From the NCBI GenBank assembly GCA_964650975.1, contig CAZYWA010000511.1, forward strand, positions 1 to 5,760: a stretch of DNA of 5,760 nt, written 5' to 3'. The notes under the pieces are model-generated. The model had not been told where the DNA came from, searched no databases, and saw only the letters and a list, made by a program, of their open reading frames with translations. A program made the position numbers and the translations under genes. The stretch is from CAZYWA01 sp964650975 [NCBI: uncultured bacterium]. GTDB lineage: Bacteria; JADJOY01. Positions 1-5,760 of this stretch are shown here, piece after piece. Position 1 is the first letter of the stretch, and every line of letters begins with the position of its first letter.

Positions 1-63
1 CTGATCTTCAAGGACGGGTTCCAGACCGGCAACACGTCGCGGTGGTCGCAGACCGTCGGCTGA
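1..63 (+). CDS. C-terminal end of an exported protein with DGFxxGN tail (partial)
   Basis: Only the last 20 codons and the TGA stop (61-63) are in the window; the start lies beyond the left edge. The frame reads LIFKDGFQTGNTSRWSQTVG and then stops. It is read as coding because two other proteins in this window end in nearly the same motif (hydrophobic-F-x-DGF-x-x-x-N-T-x-x-W) at the same distance from their stops. The function of the body of the protein cannot be told. By analogy with its neighbours it is probably secreted or surface-exposed, but no signal peptide is visible here. The next gene starts 91 bases downstream on the same strand. Confidence 0.65.
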   Translation: MIFKDGFQTGNTSRWSQTVG

Positions 64-154
64 CGGGCTGCCGAAGCGGTCATGTTCCCGAACAGCCCAC
101 GCGAGCGATGGTGTACTGTCGCAGACCCGCCCTGAACCGCGCCGAGAGCTCCGC

Positions 155-1383
155 ATGAATCACATCAATGGCCTCTTGCGGTCCTCCGTCTTAACCGCGA
201 TCGCTTCGTTTGCCACTTTTCCGGCGCCTCGAGCGGGAGCTGCGTCGCCGCTCCCCGGCGTCGGCAGCGCCTACGCCCCCCTTCCTGACACCTTCGAGAC
301 TGTCTTAGCTCAAGGGTCGATCTTCTCCGTGAGGCAGGTTGCTGATGGAGGCTACGTGCTCGGCGGGCAGCAACAGAACCCGTCAACCAGCTTTTTCGAC
401 CCGGCGCTGATCAAGCTGGGCCCGGCGGGGGAGCTCGAGTGGAAGCGTTTCTTTTCTCGACGACCCTAATAGTGAGGGCCAAGTGCAGTCCGTGCAGCAA
501 ACCTCTGATGGCGGCTACATCCTCGCCGGTGGTGTGTACGGCCCGATGCCCGGTTTCGCATTCCTCGTGAAGACCGACTCGGACGGCCAGCTGGTTTGGC
601 AGAACGCATACCCGACCTATCTGATTGGGTTGGCGGTGACCGAGACTGCGGACGGCTACGTCTTCGCCGGTCGCACCAGCGACATACCCGGGAAGCCCTA
701 CCAGCCCGTCCTCGTGAAAACCGATGGCTCGGGCACATTCGAGTGGGAGAAGGTGTTCTCATTCTCCAACGGGCTCGCTCGCGATGTGAAGCCGGTGTCC
801 GGCGGCTTCGTGGTGGCCTGCTCGGCCCCGACTTCGGGTGTGCTCGTGAAGACGGATGCATCGGGGTGACGTGGTCTGGGACCGGACTTACGGCGCCTCC
901 CTTTTTTCCGTTCAGCCGACGATGGATGGAGCATACGCCGTGGCTGGAGAAACCCCCGGGAATCAGGGCGATGCCTATCTCGCGAAGATCGATTCGACCG
1001 GCGAGACCGTTTGGTCGAAAACGTACGGTGGGGCCGCGCAGGATATCGCGTGGGGGGTGGACGTCGCGCAAGATGGTGGATACGTGATCGCGGGACAGAC
1101 CAAGTCGTCCGGAGCCGGCGGCGACGTCTATTTGGTGAAAATCGATGCCGATGGGAATTCCGTGTGGAAGCAAACGTTCGGCGGCGCGCAACTCGACAAC
1201 GCTTATTCGGTATTTGCCACGACTGATGGCGGCTATTTGCTCGGTGGGTACACAGACGTCGGCGGGTGGGGGTACGGCCACGTCCTGAAGACGGATGCCG
1301 AAGGCAATGTCTTGGGACTTTTCTCGGATGGCTTCGAATCGGACAACACACTAGGCTGGACGGCGACCGCGGACGGCACCTGA
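155..1383 (+). pseudogene. Secreted seven-repeat beta-propeller-like protein, split by two frameshifts
   Basis: The reading starts at ATG 155 and moves through three frames: 155-469, then about 453-869, then about 868-1383. Removing one T from the TTTT run at 452-455 and one G from the GGGG run at 863-866 restores an uninterrupted protein of 408 residues. The N-terminus (NGLLRSSVLTAIASFATFPA, then an Ala-rich stretch) looks like a signal peptide, so export is likely. The body has seven repeats of about 49 residues, each with a core like 'S-V-x-x-T-x-DGGY-hydrophobic-hydrophobic-AG', usually followed by 'LVKTD-x-x-G-x-x-x-W'. The DGGY-like cores start near bases 344, 507, 651, 798, 925, 1072 and 1225. 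Seven such units suit a seven-bladed beta-propeller; the fold is inferred from spacing and motif. The protein ends with tail FSDGFESDNT and a Trp. No strong ribosome site precedes the start. Sequencing error is a serious alternative to true inactivation, because both shifts are single-base gains in homopolymers and the rest is well preserved. The ligand is unknown. Confidence 0.8.
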
Positions 1384-1610
1384 CCCGAGCCCCGCCGATC
1401 CGCCAAATCGACGACCCGTCCCGCAGTGCGCCGAGAACCGGCCTCTGAAGTGCGGCGAAGGCAGCCGCGTCCCGTTCGTGCTGACCTACCCGCCGCCCGC
1501 CGGGAGCACGAGCAGAATGCAGGCGTCCATAGGACAGGCAGATCACGCCGTCGCGTCGGGCGACGCCTCAGAGCCAGGGCACCTTTTCGCCGCCGCATGG
1601 GGAATCTGGT

Positions 1611-2906
1611 TCAGGGTCCGCCGACGGTGTCCGACCACGCTAGCGTATTCCCGGATTCGAAACCGTCTGCGAATACGCCGAACGAAACGGCGGCGAGGCA
1701 GTAGAGATGGGCTGTCGAGACATTACATGGGGCGAAACCCGACGACGTCCAGCTCCCCGTTGCGGGTGCATTTGCAATTCCCAACTCGCCGAACGCACCG
1801 GTCGCGGCGGTGGTCCAATCCGTGCACGCGTCAGAGTCCTTGGACCCGTTCGACTTGGTTCCGGTCCATGCCTGCTCGGCACCGAGGTAAGACTCCGTCT
1901 CGGTCTGATTGATCGTCGTCTCAAGGCCGCCCGATGAGGTTAGGCCGCCTGGGTCCGAGATGTGCGTGCCGTCGGGTCGGACCCAAGGGCCCGCCGTCGA
2001 CGGGAAGCGGTCCTTCGCATTCGTAGTCGAATCGGAGAGCCACGCTTTGTATCGAGGTGGGTCCACCAGGTGGGCCGAGGCTGCCAGTGCACGGCAAATC
2101 GCATCCCCGGCAGCGATGCCCGTGGCTCCGCCAGCTTGCGGCCACGATGACAAGTTGCCGGTTCCCGTGGCGGAGGTAGCGAACGCGAGCACGCCGGACC
2201 GCTGAAAGACGGGTAACGGCGGACCGGCACCGATCTCGAAGCAGAGCAAGTGCGCCGCTACCAAGCAGGGGAAACCACCGGTAGCCCCGACCCCAAAAAC
2301 GTGTGTCCAGCCATCGCTGGTTTCGCTGAAGTGTCCCTCCTCGCCGTTCCCCACAACCGATGTCCAGGAATTGCAATCTTGCGTGGACTGGCGACTCCCA
2401 TCGATTGCGGTGCCTGAGTGAACATCGTCGGTACCAGGAGGCGTGACGTTCTTTTCGTCGATCCTCGGCGGATAGAAGACCTGCCGCGTCGGCGGGAGGA
2501 GGAGATCGATCGTCGGCCCGAAAGGCTGGCCGTCGGGGCGTACCCAAGGACCAGCGGATACCGGAAGACTCGGCTGACCGCAATTCGCTGACTTCTTGCC
2601 GTGCAGATCGTGGATCCTGCAGTAGGCGTCGTCGCTGGCGTCCGAGAGCCAGGCCCGGAAGTTCCCCGGGTTCGCGAAGTTGGCCTCCGTCGCCCGCGCC
2701 TGGCAGATCGCATCGCCGGCATCGACGCCAGTTTTTCCGCCTGCATCGGCCCAACTCGATAGGTCGCCACTCCCGGTGACAGACGTGACGAACATCGCGC
2801 GTGGCGAGAGATCCCTCGTGTCCGCAGCCGCACTCCGGGTGGTGGGCTGCGTCAGGACGAAGAAAGCTACCGGCGGGAGCACCAATCGTGCGATGGAGCT
2901 GTTCAC
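1611..2906 (-). CDS. Secreted protein with two tandem DUF1554-like (C-type-lectin-like) domains and DGFESGN tail
   Basis: This 431-residue protein is read from GTG at 2906. That start gives a short signal-peptide-like N-terminus (core ARLVLPPVAFFVL, Ala-rich end near residue 29). The frame extends to a TTG at 2975, but that adds 23 polar and aromatic residues ahead of the signal. Domain 1 covers about 38-225 and domain 2 about 239-405. Both share the order 'F-[VA]-TS-x-TG-x-G-[DN]-LSSW', 'GDAIC', '[FY]-[RK]-AWLSD', 'GPWVRPDG', 'C-x-[SD]-WT', a late PC and a final C two or three residues after a Leu. Cysteines are 68, 178, 214, 222 in domain 1 and 271, 361, 394, 403 in domain 2, suggesting the same disulfide pattern; domain 1 adds C96 and C109 in an insertion. 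This layout resembles DUF1554 (PF07588), known from Leptospira exported proteins and related to lectin-like folds; I matched it from memory. Residues 411-421 are VFADGFESGNT, followed by a Trp. It converges on the propeller-like gene, 227 bases away. Ligand and role are unknown. Confidence 0.8.
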   Translation of the reverse strand: MNSSIARLVLPPVAFFVLTQPTTRSAAADTRDLSPRAMFVTSVTGSGDLSSWADAGGKTGVDAGDAICQARATEANFANPGNFRAWLSDASDDAYCRIHDLHGKKSANCGQPSLPVSAGPWVRPDGQPFGPTIDLLLPPTRQVFYPPRIDEKNVTPPGTDDVHSGTAIDGSRQSTQDCNSWTSVVGNGEEGHFSETSDGWTHVFGVGATGGFPCLVAAHLLCFEIGAGPPLPVFQRSGVLAFATSATGTGNLSSWPQAGGATGIAAGDAICRALAASAHLVDPPRYKAWLSDSTTNAKDRFPSTAGPWVRPDGTHISDPGGLTSSGGLETTINQTETESYLGAEQAWTGTKSNGSKDSDACTDWTTAATGAFGELGIANAPATGSWTSSGFAPCNVSTAHLYCLAAVSFGVFADGFESGNTLAWSDTVGGP

Positions 2907-3033
2907 GCTGCACCAACGAATCCACGGTCGCGATAGGGAGGCCCACGGTACACCCAAGTCCGCGTGCCCCGTCAATCGCAGCGTCGAAGCCCGACGCGAT
3001 GTGGCGCTCCCGACCCCCCAGCGTGACGCGCCC

Positions 3034-3120
3034 GAGCAGGTCGCCCGAGTGGTGGCGTCGATCCGGGAGTTCGGGTTGTGAATCCGATCCTGGTCGACGA
3101 GTCATCGCCGGCTCCTGCTG
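3034..3120 (+). pseudogene. Decayed fragment of a ParB-like domain
   Basis: Bases 3034-3101 align with 3393-3461 of the intact ParB/methyltransferase gene at about 80% identity by eye, with one base missing near 3075. After a 10-base loss, 3102-3120 aligns with 3472-3490 (15 of 19 matches). The stretch before the first gap translates as EQVARVVASIREFG, against EQIAQVAASIREFG in the intact gene. The first gap brings a TGA (3079-3081) in frame; past it the sequence reads VNPILVDE in another frame. The fragment corresponds to residues 29-61 of the intact protein. No start codon, ribosome site or further domain can be followed on either side, so it is a relic. It could come from a tandem duplication or from an earlier related element at this place. 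Confidence 0.75.
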
Positions 3121-3175
3121 TCCGGAACTCGAATCGCAGGCGCGATACGTCGTCCGCGAGTTGTGGTAATCTGCA

Positions 3176-3193
3176 GTTATTCAAATGAATAAC
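3176..3193. promoter_or_regulatory. AT-rich perfect inverted repeat, possible operator
   Basis: GTTATTCA and TGAATAAC are perfect 8-base inverted arms separated by AA. The site stands out as an AT-rich island in GC-rich DNA and lies 116 bases upstream of the methyltransferase ATG. Its size and symmetry suit a dimeric repressor such as an ArsR- or TetR-type protein, but no regulator gene is visible in the window. No terminator T-run follows. It may control the phage module, or be a leftover of the decayed sequence beside it. Confidence 0.45.
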
Positions 3194-3298
3194 TCTCGTG
3201 AGTGCGCGGATGTCAACTGAACCCCGAAACGTTGGGCACGCCGAGGGCTGGTCGAGGTCACCGGAGCAGAGGCCGACGCACCAGCGTGCCAGCGCGCC

Positions 3299-3304
3299 AG
3301 GAGG
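3299..3304 (+). promoter_or_regulatory. Ribosome binding site that sets the methyltransferase start
   Basis: AGGAGG lies four bases before ATG 3309. It favours this start over the in-frame GTG at 3198, which would add 37 residues rich in Arg, Ser and Pro with no domain similarity that I recognise. Confidence 0.7.
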
Positions 3305-3308
3305 GCAC

Positions 3309-4538
3309 ATGAACCCGGGTTGCCTAAAAATTGAGCAGGCCACTCCGGCTTCGCTGATCCCGTACGCCCGCAACGCGCGCACGCACAGCGAGGAGCAGAT
3401 CGCGCAGGTCGCCGCGTCGATCCGAGAATTCGGGTTCGTCAACCCGATCCTCATCGACGAGGAGTCCACGGTCATCGCTGGCCACTGCCGGCTCGCGGCG
3501 GCGCGGAAGCTCGGGCTCGCCGAGGTGCCGACGATCCGACTCACCGGCCTCACCGCGCCGCAGCGGAAGGCGTTGGCGCTCGCGGACAACAAGCTCGCGA
3601 TGAACGCGGGCTGGGACGAGGAGCTGCTCCGGCTGGAGTTGGAGGAGCTACAGGGCCTCGGGTTCGACCTCGACCTCACTGGCTTCAGTGCGCTCGACCT
3701 GGGGAAGCTGGGGGTGGAGGCCGGCGATGTCGTAGAGGACGACATCCCCGAGCCACCAGAGACGCCGACCACTCAGCGCGGCGACGTGTGGCTGCTCGGC
3801 GATCAGCGGTTGGTGTGCGGCGACTCGACAGACCCGGCGACGATCGCGCTCGCGTGCGAGGGCCGGCCGGCGCGGCTGCTGCACACCGACCCCCCATACG
3901 GCGTGAGCTACGTCGCGACCAAGGACGGCATCCCGCGATCCGGGTTCCGGAACGCCCAGGCGGAGTGGGGCGACATCGCGAACGACGACCTCCAGGGCGA
4001 GAAGCTCCAGGCGTTCCTGGAGAACGTGCTCCGCGCCTGCCTGCCGCACCTCGAGCGCCCAGCGCTCTACCTCTGGCATGCCCAGATCGGCGGCCAGCAG
4101 GATCCGACCGCCGCGGCGCTTGCGAGCATCGGCGCGCTCATCCATCGCGTGCTGATCTGGGCGAAGCCCGGCTTCGTCCTCACGCGGTCGGGCCAGTACC
4201 ACTGGGCGCACGAGCCCTGCTTCTACGGGTGGCTCAAGGGCCAGCCGCCAGCGTGGCTCGGCGACAAGTCCCAGCGCTCCGTCTGGGAGGTGGGCAGGGA
4301 CGGGGCGAAGAACCACCCGACGCAGAAGCCGGTCGAGCTCTTCGCGATCCCCATTCGCAACCATCTGCACCGCGGCGAGCTCACGCTCGAACCGTTCGCC
4401 GGCTCCGGCTCGCAGGTGATGGCGGCCGAGCAACTGGAGCGTCGCTGCGCCGCCGTCGAGTACGAGCCCCGTTACTGCGATGTCGTCGTTCAGCGCTGGG
4501 AGGCTCTGACCGGCCGCTCAGCCGAGAGGAGGTCGTGA
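3309..4538 (+). CDS. ParB-domain / site-specific DNA methyltransferase fusion (phage type)
   Basis: A 409-residue protein. Residues 7 to about 100 form a ParB/sulfiredoxin-like domain, with SIREFGFVNPILID (37-50) and the ParB-type motif AGHCRLAAARKLG (57-69). An acidic, Pro-rich linker (about 137-155) leads to a methyltransferase that would move a methyl group from S-adenosylmethionine to the exocyclic amino group of adenine or cytosine. Its catalytic motif IV is DPPY (194-197), HPTQKP sits at 336-341, and the S-adenosylmethionine site FAGSGS (363-368) comes after motif IV, which is the beta-class order. WLLGDQRLVCGDS (161-173) is typical of this phage family. The length is normal and all key motifs are intact. 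No partner restriction nuclease is visible, so it looks like an orphan enzyme used for protection from restriction or for regulation; the target sequence cannot be read. It overlaps the next gene by one base (TGATG), which suggests one transcript. Confidence 0.93.
   Translation: MNPGCLKIEQATPASLIPYARNARTHSEEQIAQVAASIREFGFVNPILIDEESTVIAGHCRLAAARKLGLAEVPTIRLTGLTAPQRKALALADNKLAMNAGWDEELLRLELEELQGLGFDLDLTGFSALDLGKLGVEAGDVVEDDIPEPPETPTTQRGDVWLLGDQRLVCGDSTDPATIALACEGRPARLLHTDPPYGVSYVATKDGIPRSGFRNAQAEWGDIANDDLQGEKLQAFLENVLRACLPHLERPALYLWHAQIGGQQDPTAAALASIGALIHRVLIWAKPGFVLTRSGQYHWAHEPCFYGWLKGQPPAWLGDKSQRSVWEVGRDGAKNHPTQKPVELFAIPIRNHLHRGELTLEPFAGSGSQVMAAEQLERRCAAVEYEPRYCDVVVQRWEALTGRSAERRS
4527..4532 (+). 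promoter_or_regulatory. Ribosome binding site of the small terminase gene, inside the methyltransferase end
   Basis: AGGAGG ends five bases before ATG 4538 and lies within the last codons of the methyltransferase gene. It fixes the start of the next gene, although the same frame is open far upstream. Confidence 0.75.
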
Positions 4539-4897
4539 TGCCCTACCCAAAGCACCAGCCCACGCCCGAGATGCGGAAGACGATCGAGATGCTCGCGGCC
4601 GTCGGCGTCCCACACAAAGAGATCGCGCGCCTGCACCGACTGGGGAGCGACACGCTGCGCCGCTGCTACAAGGACGAGTTGGCCACCGGCGCCACAAAGG
4701 CGAACGCGAAGGTCGCCGAATCGCTCTTCCGGATGGCGACCGGCTCGAAGCCGAACGTCGCCGCCGCGATCTGGTGGTCGAAGACGCGGATGGGCTGGCG
4801 CGAGCCGAAATTCGAGACCGAACACCATCACGACGGGAAGCTCGTGGTCGAGCACGTCGAGAAGCCCATTCCGGTGTGGGCGAAGAAGGAGGGCTGA
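4538..4897 (+). CDS. Probable phage terminase small subunit / helix-turn-helix protein
   Basis: A 119-residue protein. Residues 11-46 (from EMRKTIEMLAAVGVPHKEIA to the RRCYKDEL stretch) read as a helix-turn-helix of the kind that lets resolvases and small terminases bind DNA. It is followed by TGATKANAKVAESLFRMATG (50-69) and then NVAAAIWWSKTRMGWRE (73-89). This combination is common in small phage proteins encoded next to the large terminase, where they recognise the packaging site and recruit the ATPase. The C-terminus (90-119) is charged, with a His cluster, and could contact the large subunit; that is inference. The start is set by a good ribosome site and a one-base overlap with the methyltransferase gene. 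A plain transcription regulator is the main alternative, but its position, one gene before the large terminase, favours packaging. Confidence 0.75.
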   Translation: MPYPKHQPTPEMRKTIEMLAAVGVPHKEIARLHRLGSDTLRRCYKDELATGATKANAKVAESLFRMATGSKPNVAAAIWWSKTRMGWREPKFETEHHHDGKLVVEHVEKPIPVWAKKEG

Positions 4898-4900
4898 GCG

Positions 4901-4993
4901 ATGTTCGAGGGGCAGGGGTTACCGCGTCGCGATTGCCGCGTGGCTCCGACTCAAGGAGGAAACCGAGATGGCCTCACTCGGCGTGAAGATTGA
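4901..4993 (+). CDS. Possible 30-codon ORF after the small terminase
   Basis: ATG 4901 lies seven bases after a strong ribosome site (AAGGAGGG, 4886-4893) inside the end of the small terminase gene. It begins MFEGQGLPRRDC and stops at 4993. It overlaps the next gene by 26 bases in another frame. No family is recognised and the composition is not distinctive. It may be the remaining start of a phage gene cut short when the next gene was acquired, a short leader whose translation helps the next gene, or chance. Confidence 0.2.
   Translation: MFEGQGLPRRDCRVAPTQGGNRDGLTRRED
4953..4960 (+). promoter_or_regulatory. Ribosome binding site of the Imm50-like gene
   Basis: AAGGAGGA ends seven bases before ATG 4968. 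This is among the strongest ribosome sites in the window and supports both the start and real expression of the gene. Confidence 0.75.
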
Positions 4994-5411
4994 GAATTCA
5001 ATCGCGGTGACGTCGCTCTTGGGCGAATGGCCAGATCTCCACGATGCCGAAATCGTCCGGCTCGCACTCGACTCCGACGGCACCCCGTCACCGACACTCG
5101 AGCTGGAGCTGGTTCTTCCGGGGAACTATTCCGCGTTCTATCCCGGATCCTCTGGCAAATCGGGCCTGCGTTTGGTTCTGCGATTCGGTCGAGTGCTTCG
5201 CCTGAGACTCGCCAATTTTTGGCCACAGAACGTCATACTTGAGTTCACCATGGCGGCCGCTGGTCCCCAGGATCGCGACGAGAGTTTAGGGGACCGGCCC
5301 GAGGCGCGGCGCGCCCTGCGCGTCATGTGGACGAGGTCGGTTGGATGTGAGGCGAGTTTCCTGTGCGACACCGCGACGGTGGTGCGGATCGCACCGGTGG
5401 ATGTGGCATAG
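4968..5411 (+). CDS. Imm50-like small protein between the terminase genes
   Basis: A 147-residue protein, probably cytoplasmic, with no signal peptide or membrane segment. WPDLHDAEIVRLAL (21-34) matches the typical opening 'WP-x-[FL]-HDAE' of Imm50-type immunity proteins (PF15594) and related families. The same layout continues with a beta-rich middle, a short 'NFWPQNV' segment (83-89) in the place of the family's 'F-N-x-QN-V', and an end with a 'G-x-x-x-x-F-x-C' pattern (127-134) leading to V-x-x-I-x-P. The match is from memory. Imm50 proteins were named for their place in bacterial polymorphic toxin loci, where they protect against a partner toxin; no toxin gene is visible here. Its position between the small and large terminase genes is unusual and suggests a cargo gene. 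Roles in immunity, superinfection control or something unrelated remain open. Confidence 0.65.
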   Translation: MASLGVKIENSIAVTSLLGEWPDLHDAEIVRLALDSDGTPSPTLELELVLPGNYSAFYPGSSGKSGLRLVLRFGRVLRLRLANFWPQNVILEFTMAAAGPQDRDESLGDRPEARRALRVMWTRSVGCEASFLCDTATVVRIAPVDVA

Positions 5412-5450
5412 CGTGCGCCCGAGGCCCCGAGCCCCTTGAAGAAGAACACC

Positions 5451-5760
5451 ATGGCGACAATCCGAGTCCAAAAGCTCCACACGCCGCAGCAGGAGGTCGT
5501 GGCGCAGGCGAAGCGATTCAACGTCCTGATGTGCGGCCGACGCTTCGGCAAGACCACGCTCGGCATCGAGCGCGCCGTGGATGCGATCGTGCGTGGCCTC
5601 CCCGTGGGCTGGTTCGCCCCGACCTACAAGCTCCTCCTCGAAGTCTGGCGCGAGATGGAGCTGATCTTGGCGCCGGTGACGATCGCCTCGAGCGTTCAGG
5701 AGCGGCAGATCCGGGTCGTCGGTGGCGGCGTCATCGACTTCTGGTCCCTCGACAACCCGG
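5451..5760 (+). CDS. Phage terminase large subunit, N-terminal ATPase part (runs off the right edge)
   Basis: ATG 5451 opens a frame that stays open for 103 codons to the window edge. Residues 29-36 are GRRFGKTT, the Walker A nucleotide-binding loop in the form used by large terminases. GWFAPTYK (53-60) and IDFWSLDNP (95-103) match the next conserved parts of the ATPase domain. The Walker B motif and the nuclease domain lie past the edge. The enzyme pumps phage DNA into empty capsids using ATP and cuts the concatemer. The ribosome site is weak (a GAAG-rich stretch at 5438-5445), so translation may depend partly on upstream genes. The gap to the preceding gene is 39 bases. Confidence 0.92.
   Translation, partial: MATIRVQKLHTPQQEVVAQAKRFNVLMCGRRFGKTTLGIERAVDAIVRGLPVGWFAPTYKLLLEVWREMELILAPVTIASSVQERQIRVVGGGVIDFWSLDNP

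Noticed and set aside
698-1546. Long minus-strand ORFs antisense to the propeller gene
   Set aside because: Translations are Arg- and Ser-rich with no motifs, as expected for shadow frames in GC-rich DNA; the plus strand carries clear repeats.
1553-1566. Small hairpin GCGTC-GGGC-GACGC between the convergent genes as a terminator
   Set aside because: The stem has only five pairs with no T-run on either side, which is within chance for this GC content.
2930-2957. Promoter-like pair on the minus strand ahead of the lectin-like gene (TTGGGT, 16 bases, TATCGC)
   Set aside because: The match to consensus is weak and such pairs occur often by chance; it would agree with the GTG start but cannot prove it.
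2904-2975. Longer form of the lectin-like gene from TTG 2975
   Set aside because: It adds 23 residues that do not resemble a signal peptide start; the GTG at 2906 leaves a better signal. Neither start has a strong ribosome site, so this remains uncertain.
1921-3105. Second long minus-strand frame overlapping the lectin-like gene
   Set aside because: The frame has no recognisable motifs, while the adjacent frame holds two matching cysteine-bearing domains and a signal peptide.
3198-3308. GTG 3198 as the methyltransferase start
   Set aside because: The extra 37 residues show no domain similarity, while ATG 3309 has AGGAGG just upstream and begins directly ahead of the ParB domain.
3648-4433. 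Long minus-strand ORF opposite the methyltransferase
   Set aside because: The opposite strand has all methyltransferase motifs intact; this frame shows none.
3788-4537. Upstream extension of the small terminase frame
   Set aside because: It is an out-of-frame reading of the methyltransferase gene rich in Arg, Ala and Pro; the ribosome site at 4527 marks the true start.

Overview
This is a high-GC bacterial window that joins two kinds of DNA. The left half (1 to about 2906) carries genes for exported proteins. The right half (about 3300 to 5760) is the start of a phage DNA-packaging module, so this is most likely one edge of a prophage. The host is not identifiable with confidence. The short C-terminal tail 'DGFESG....W' on three exported proteins is one I associate with Gram-negative environmental lineages such as Acidobacteriota and some Proteobacteria; this is recollection, not a search result.

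Left half: The last 20 codons of an exported protein end at 63. A secreted seven-repeat protein, probably a beta-propeller, follows at 155-1383. It is split across three reading frames by two apparent one-base insertions, each in a four-base homopolymer. After 227 bases without a recognisable gene or convincing terminator (1384-1610), a convergent minus-strand gene (1611-2906) encodes a secreted protein with two tandem DUF1554-like (C-type-lectin-like) domains. All three proteins end in the same tail.

Junction (2907-3308): No intact gene is visible on either strand. It holds a decayed copy (3034-3120) of part of the ParB-like domain found intact in the next gene, and an AT-rich inverted repeat (3176-3193) that could be an operator.

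Right half: All genes are on the plus strand and closely packed: a ParB-domain/DNA methyltransferase fusion (3309-4538), a probable small terminase (4538-4897, overlapping by one base), an Imm50-like gene (4968-5411), and the ATPase start of the large terminase (5451 to the edge). The methyltransferase probably modifies phage or host DNA, and the terminase pair would package the genome. The Imm50-like gene between the two terminase genes looks like inserted cargo. No complete new system is demonstrated. The most unusual points are the shared tail, the cargo between the terminase genes and the decayed ParB copy.
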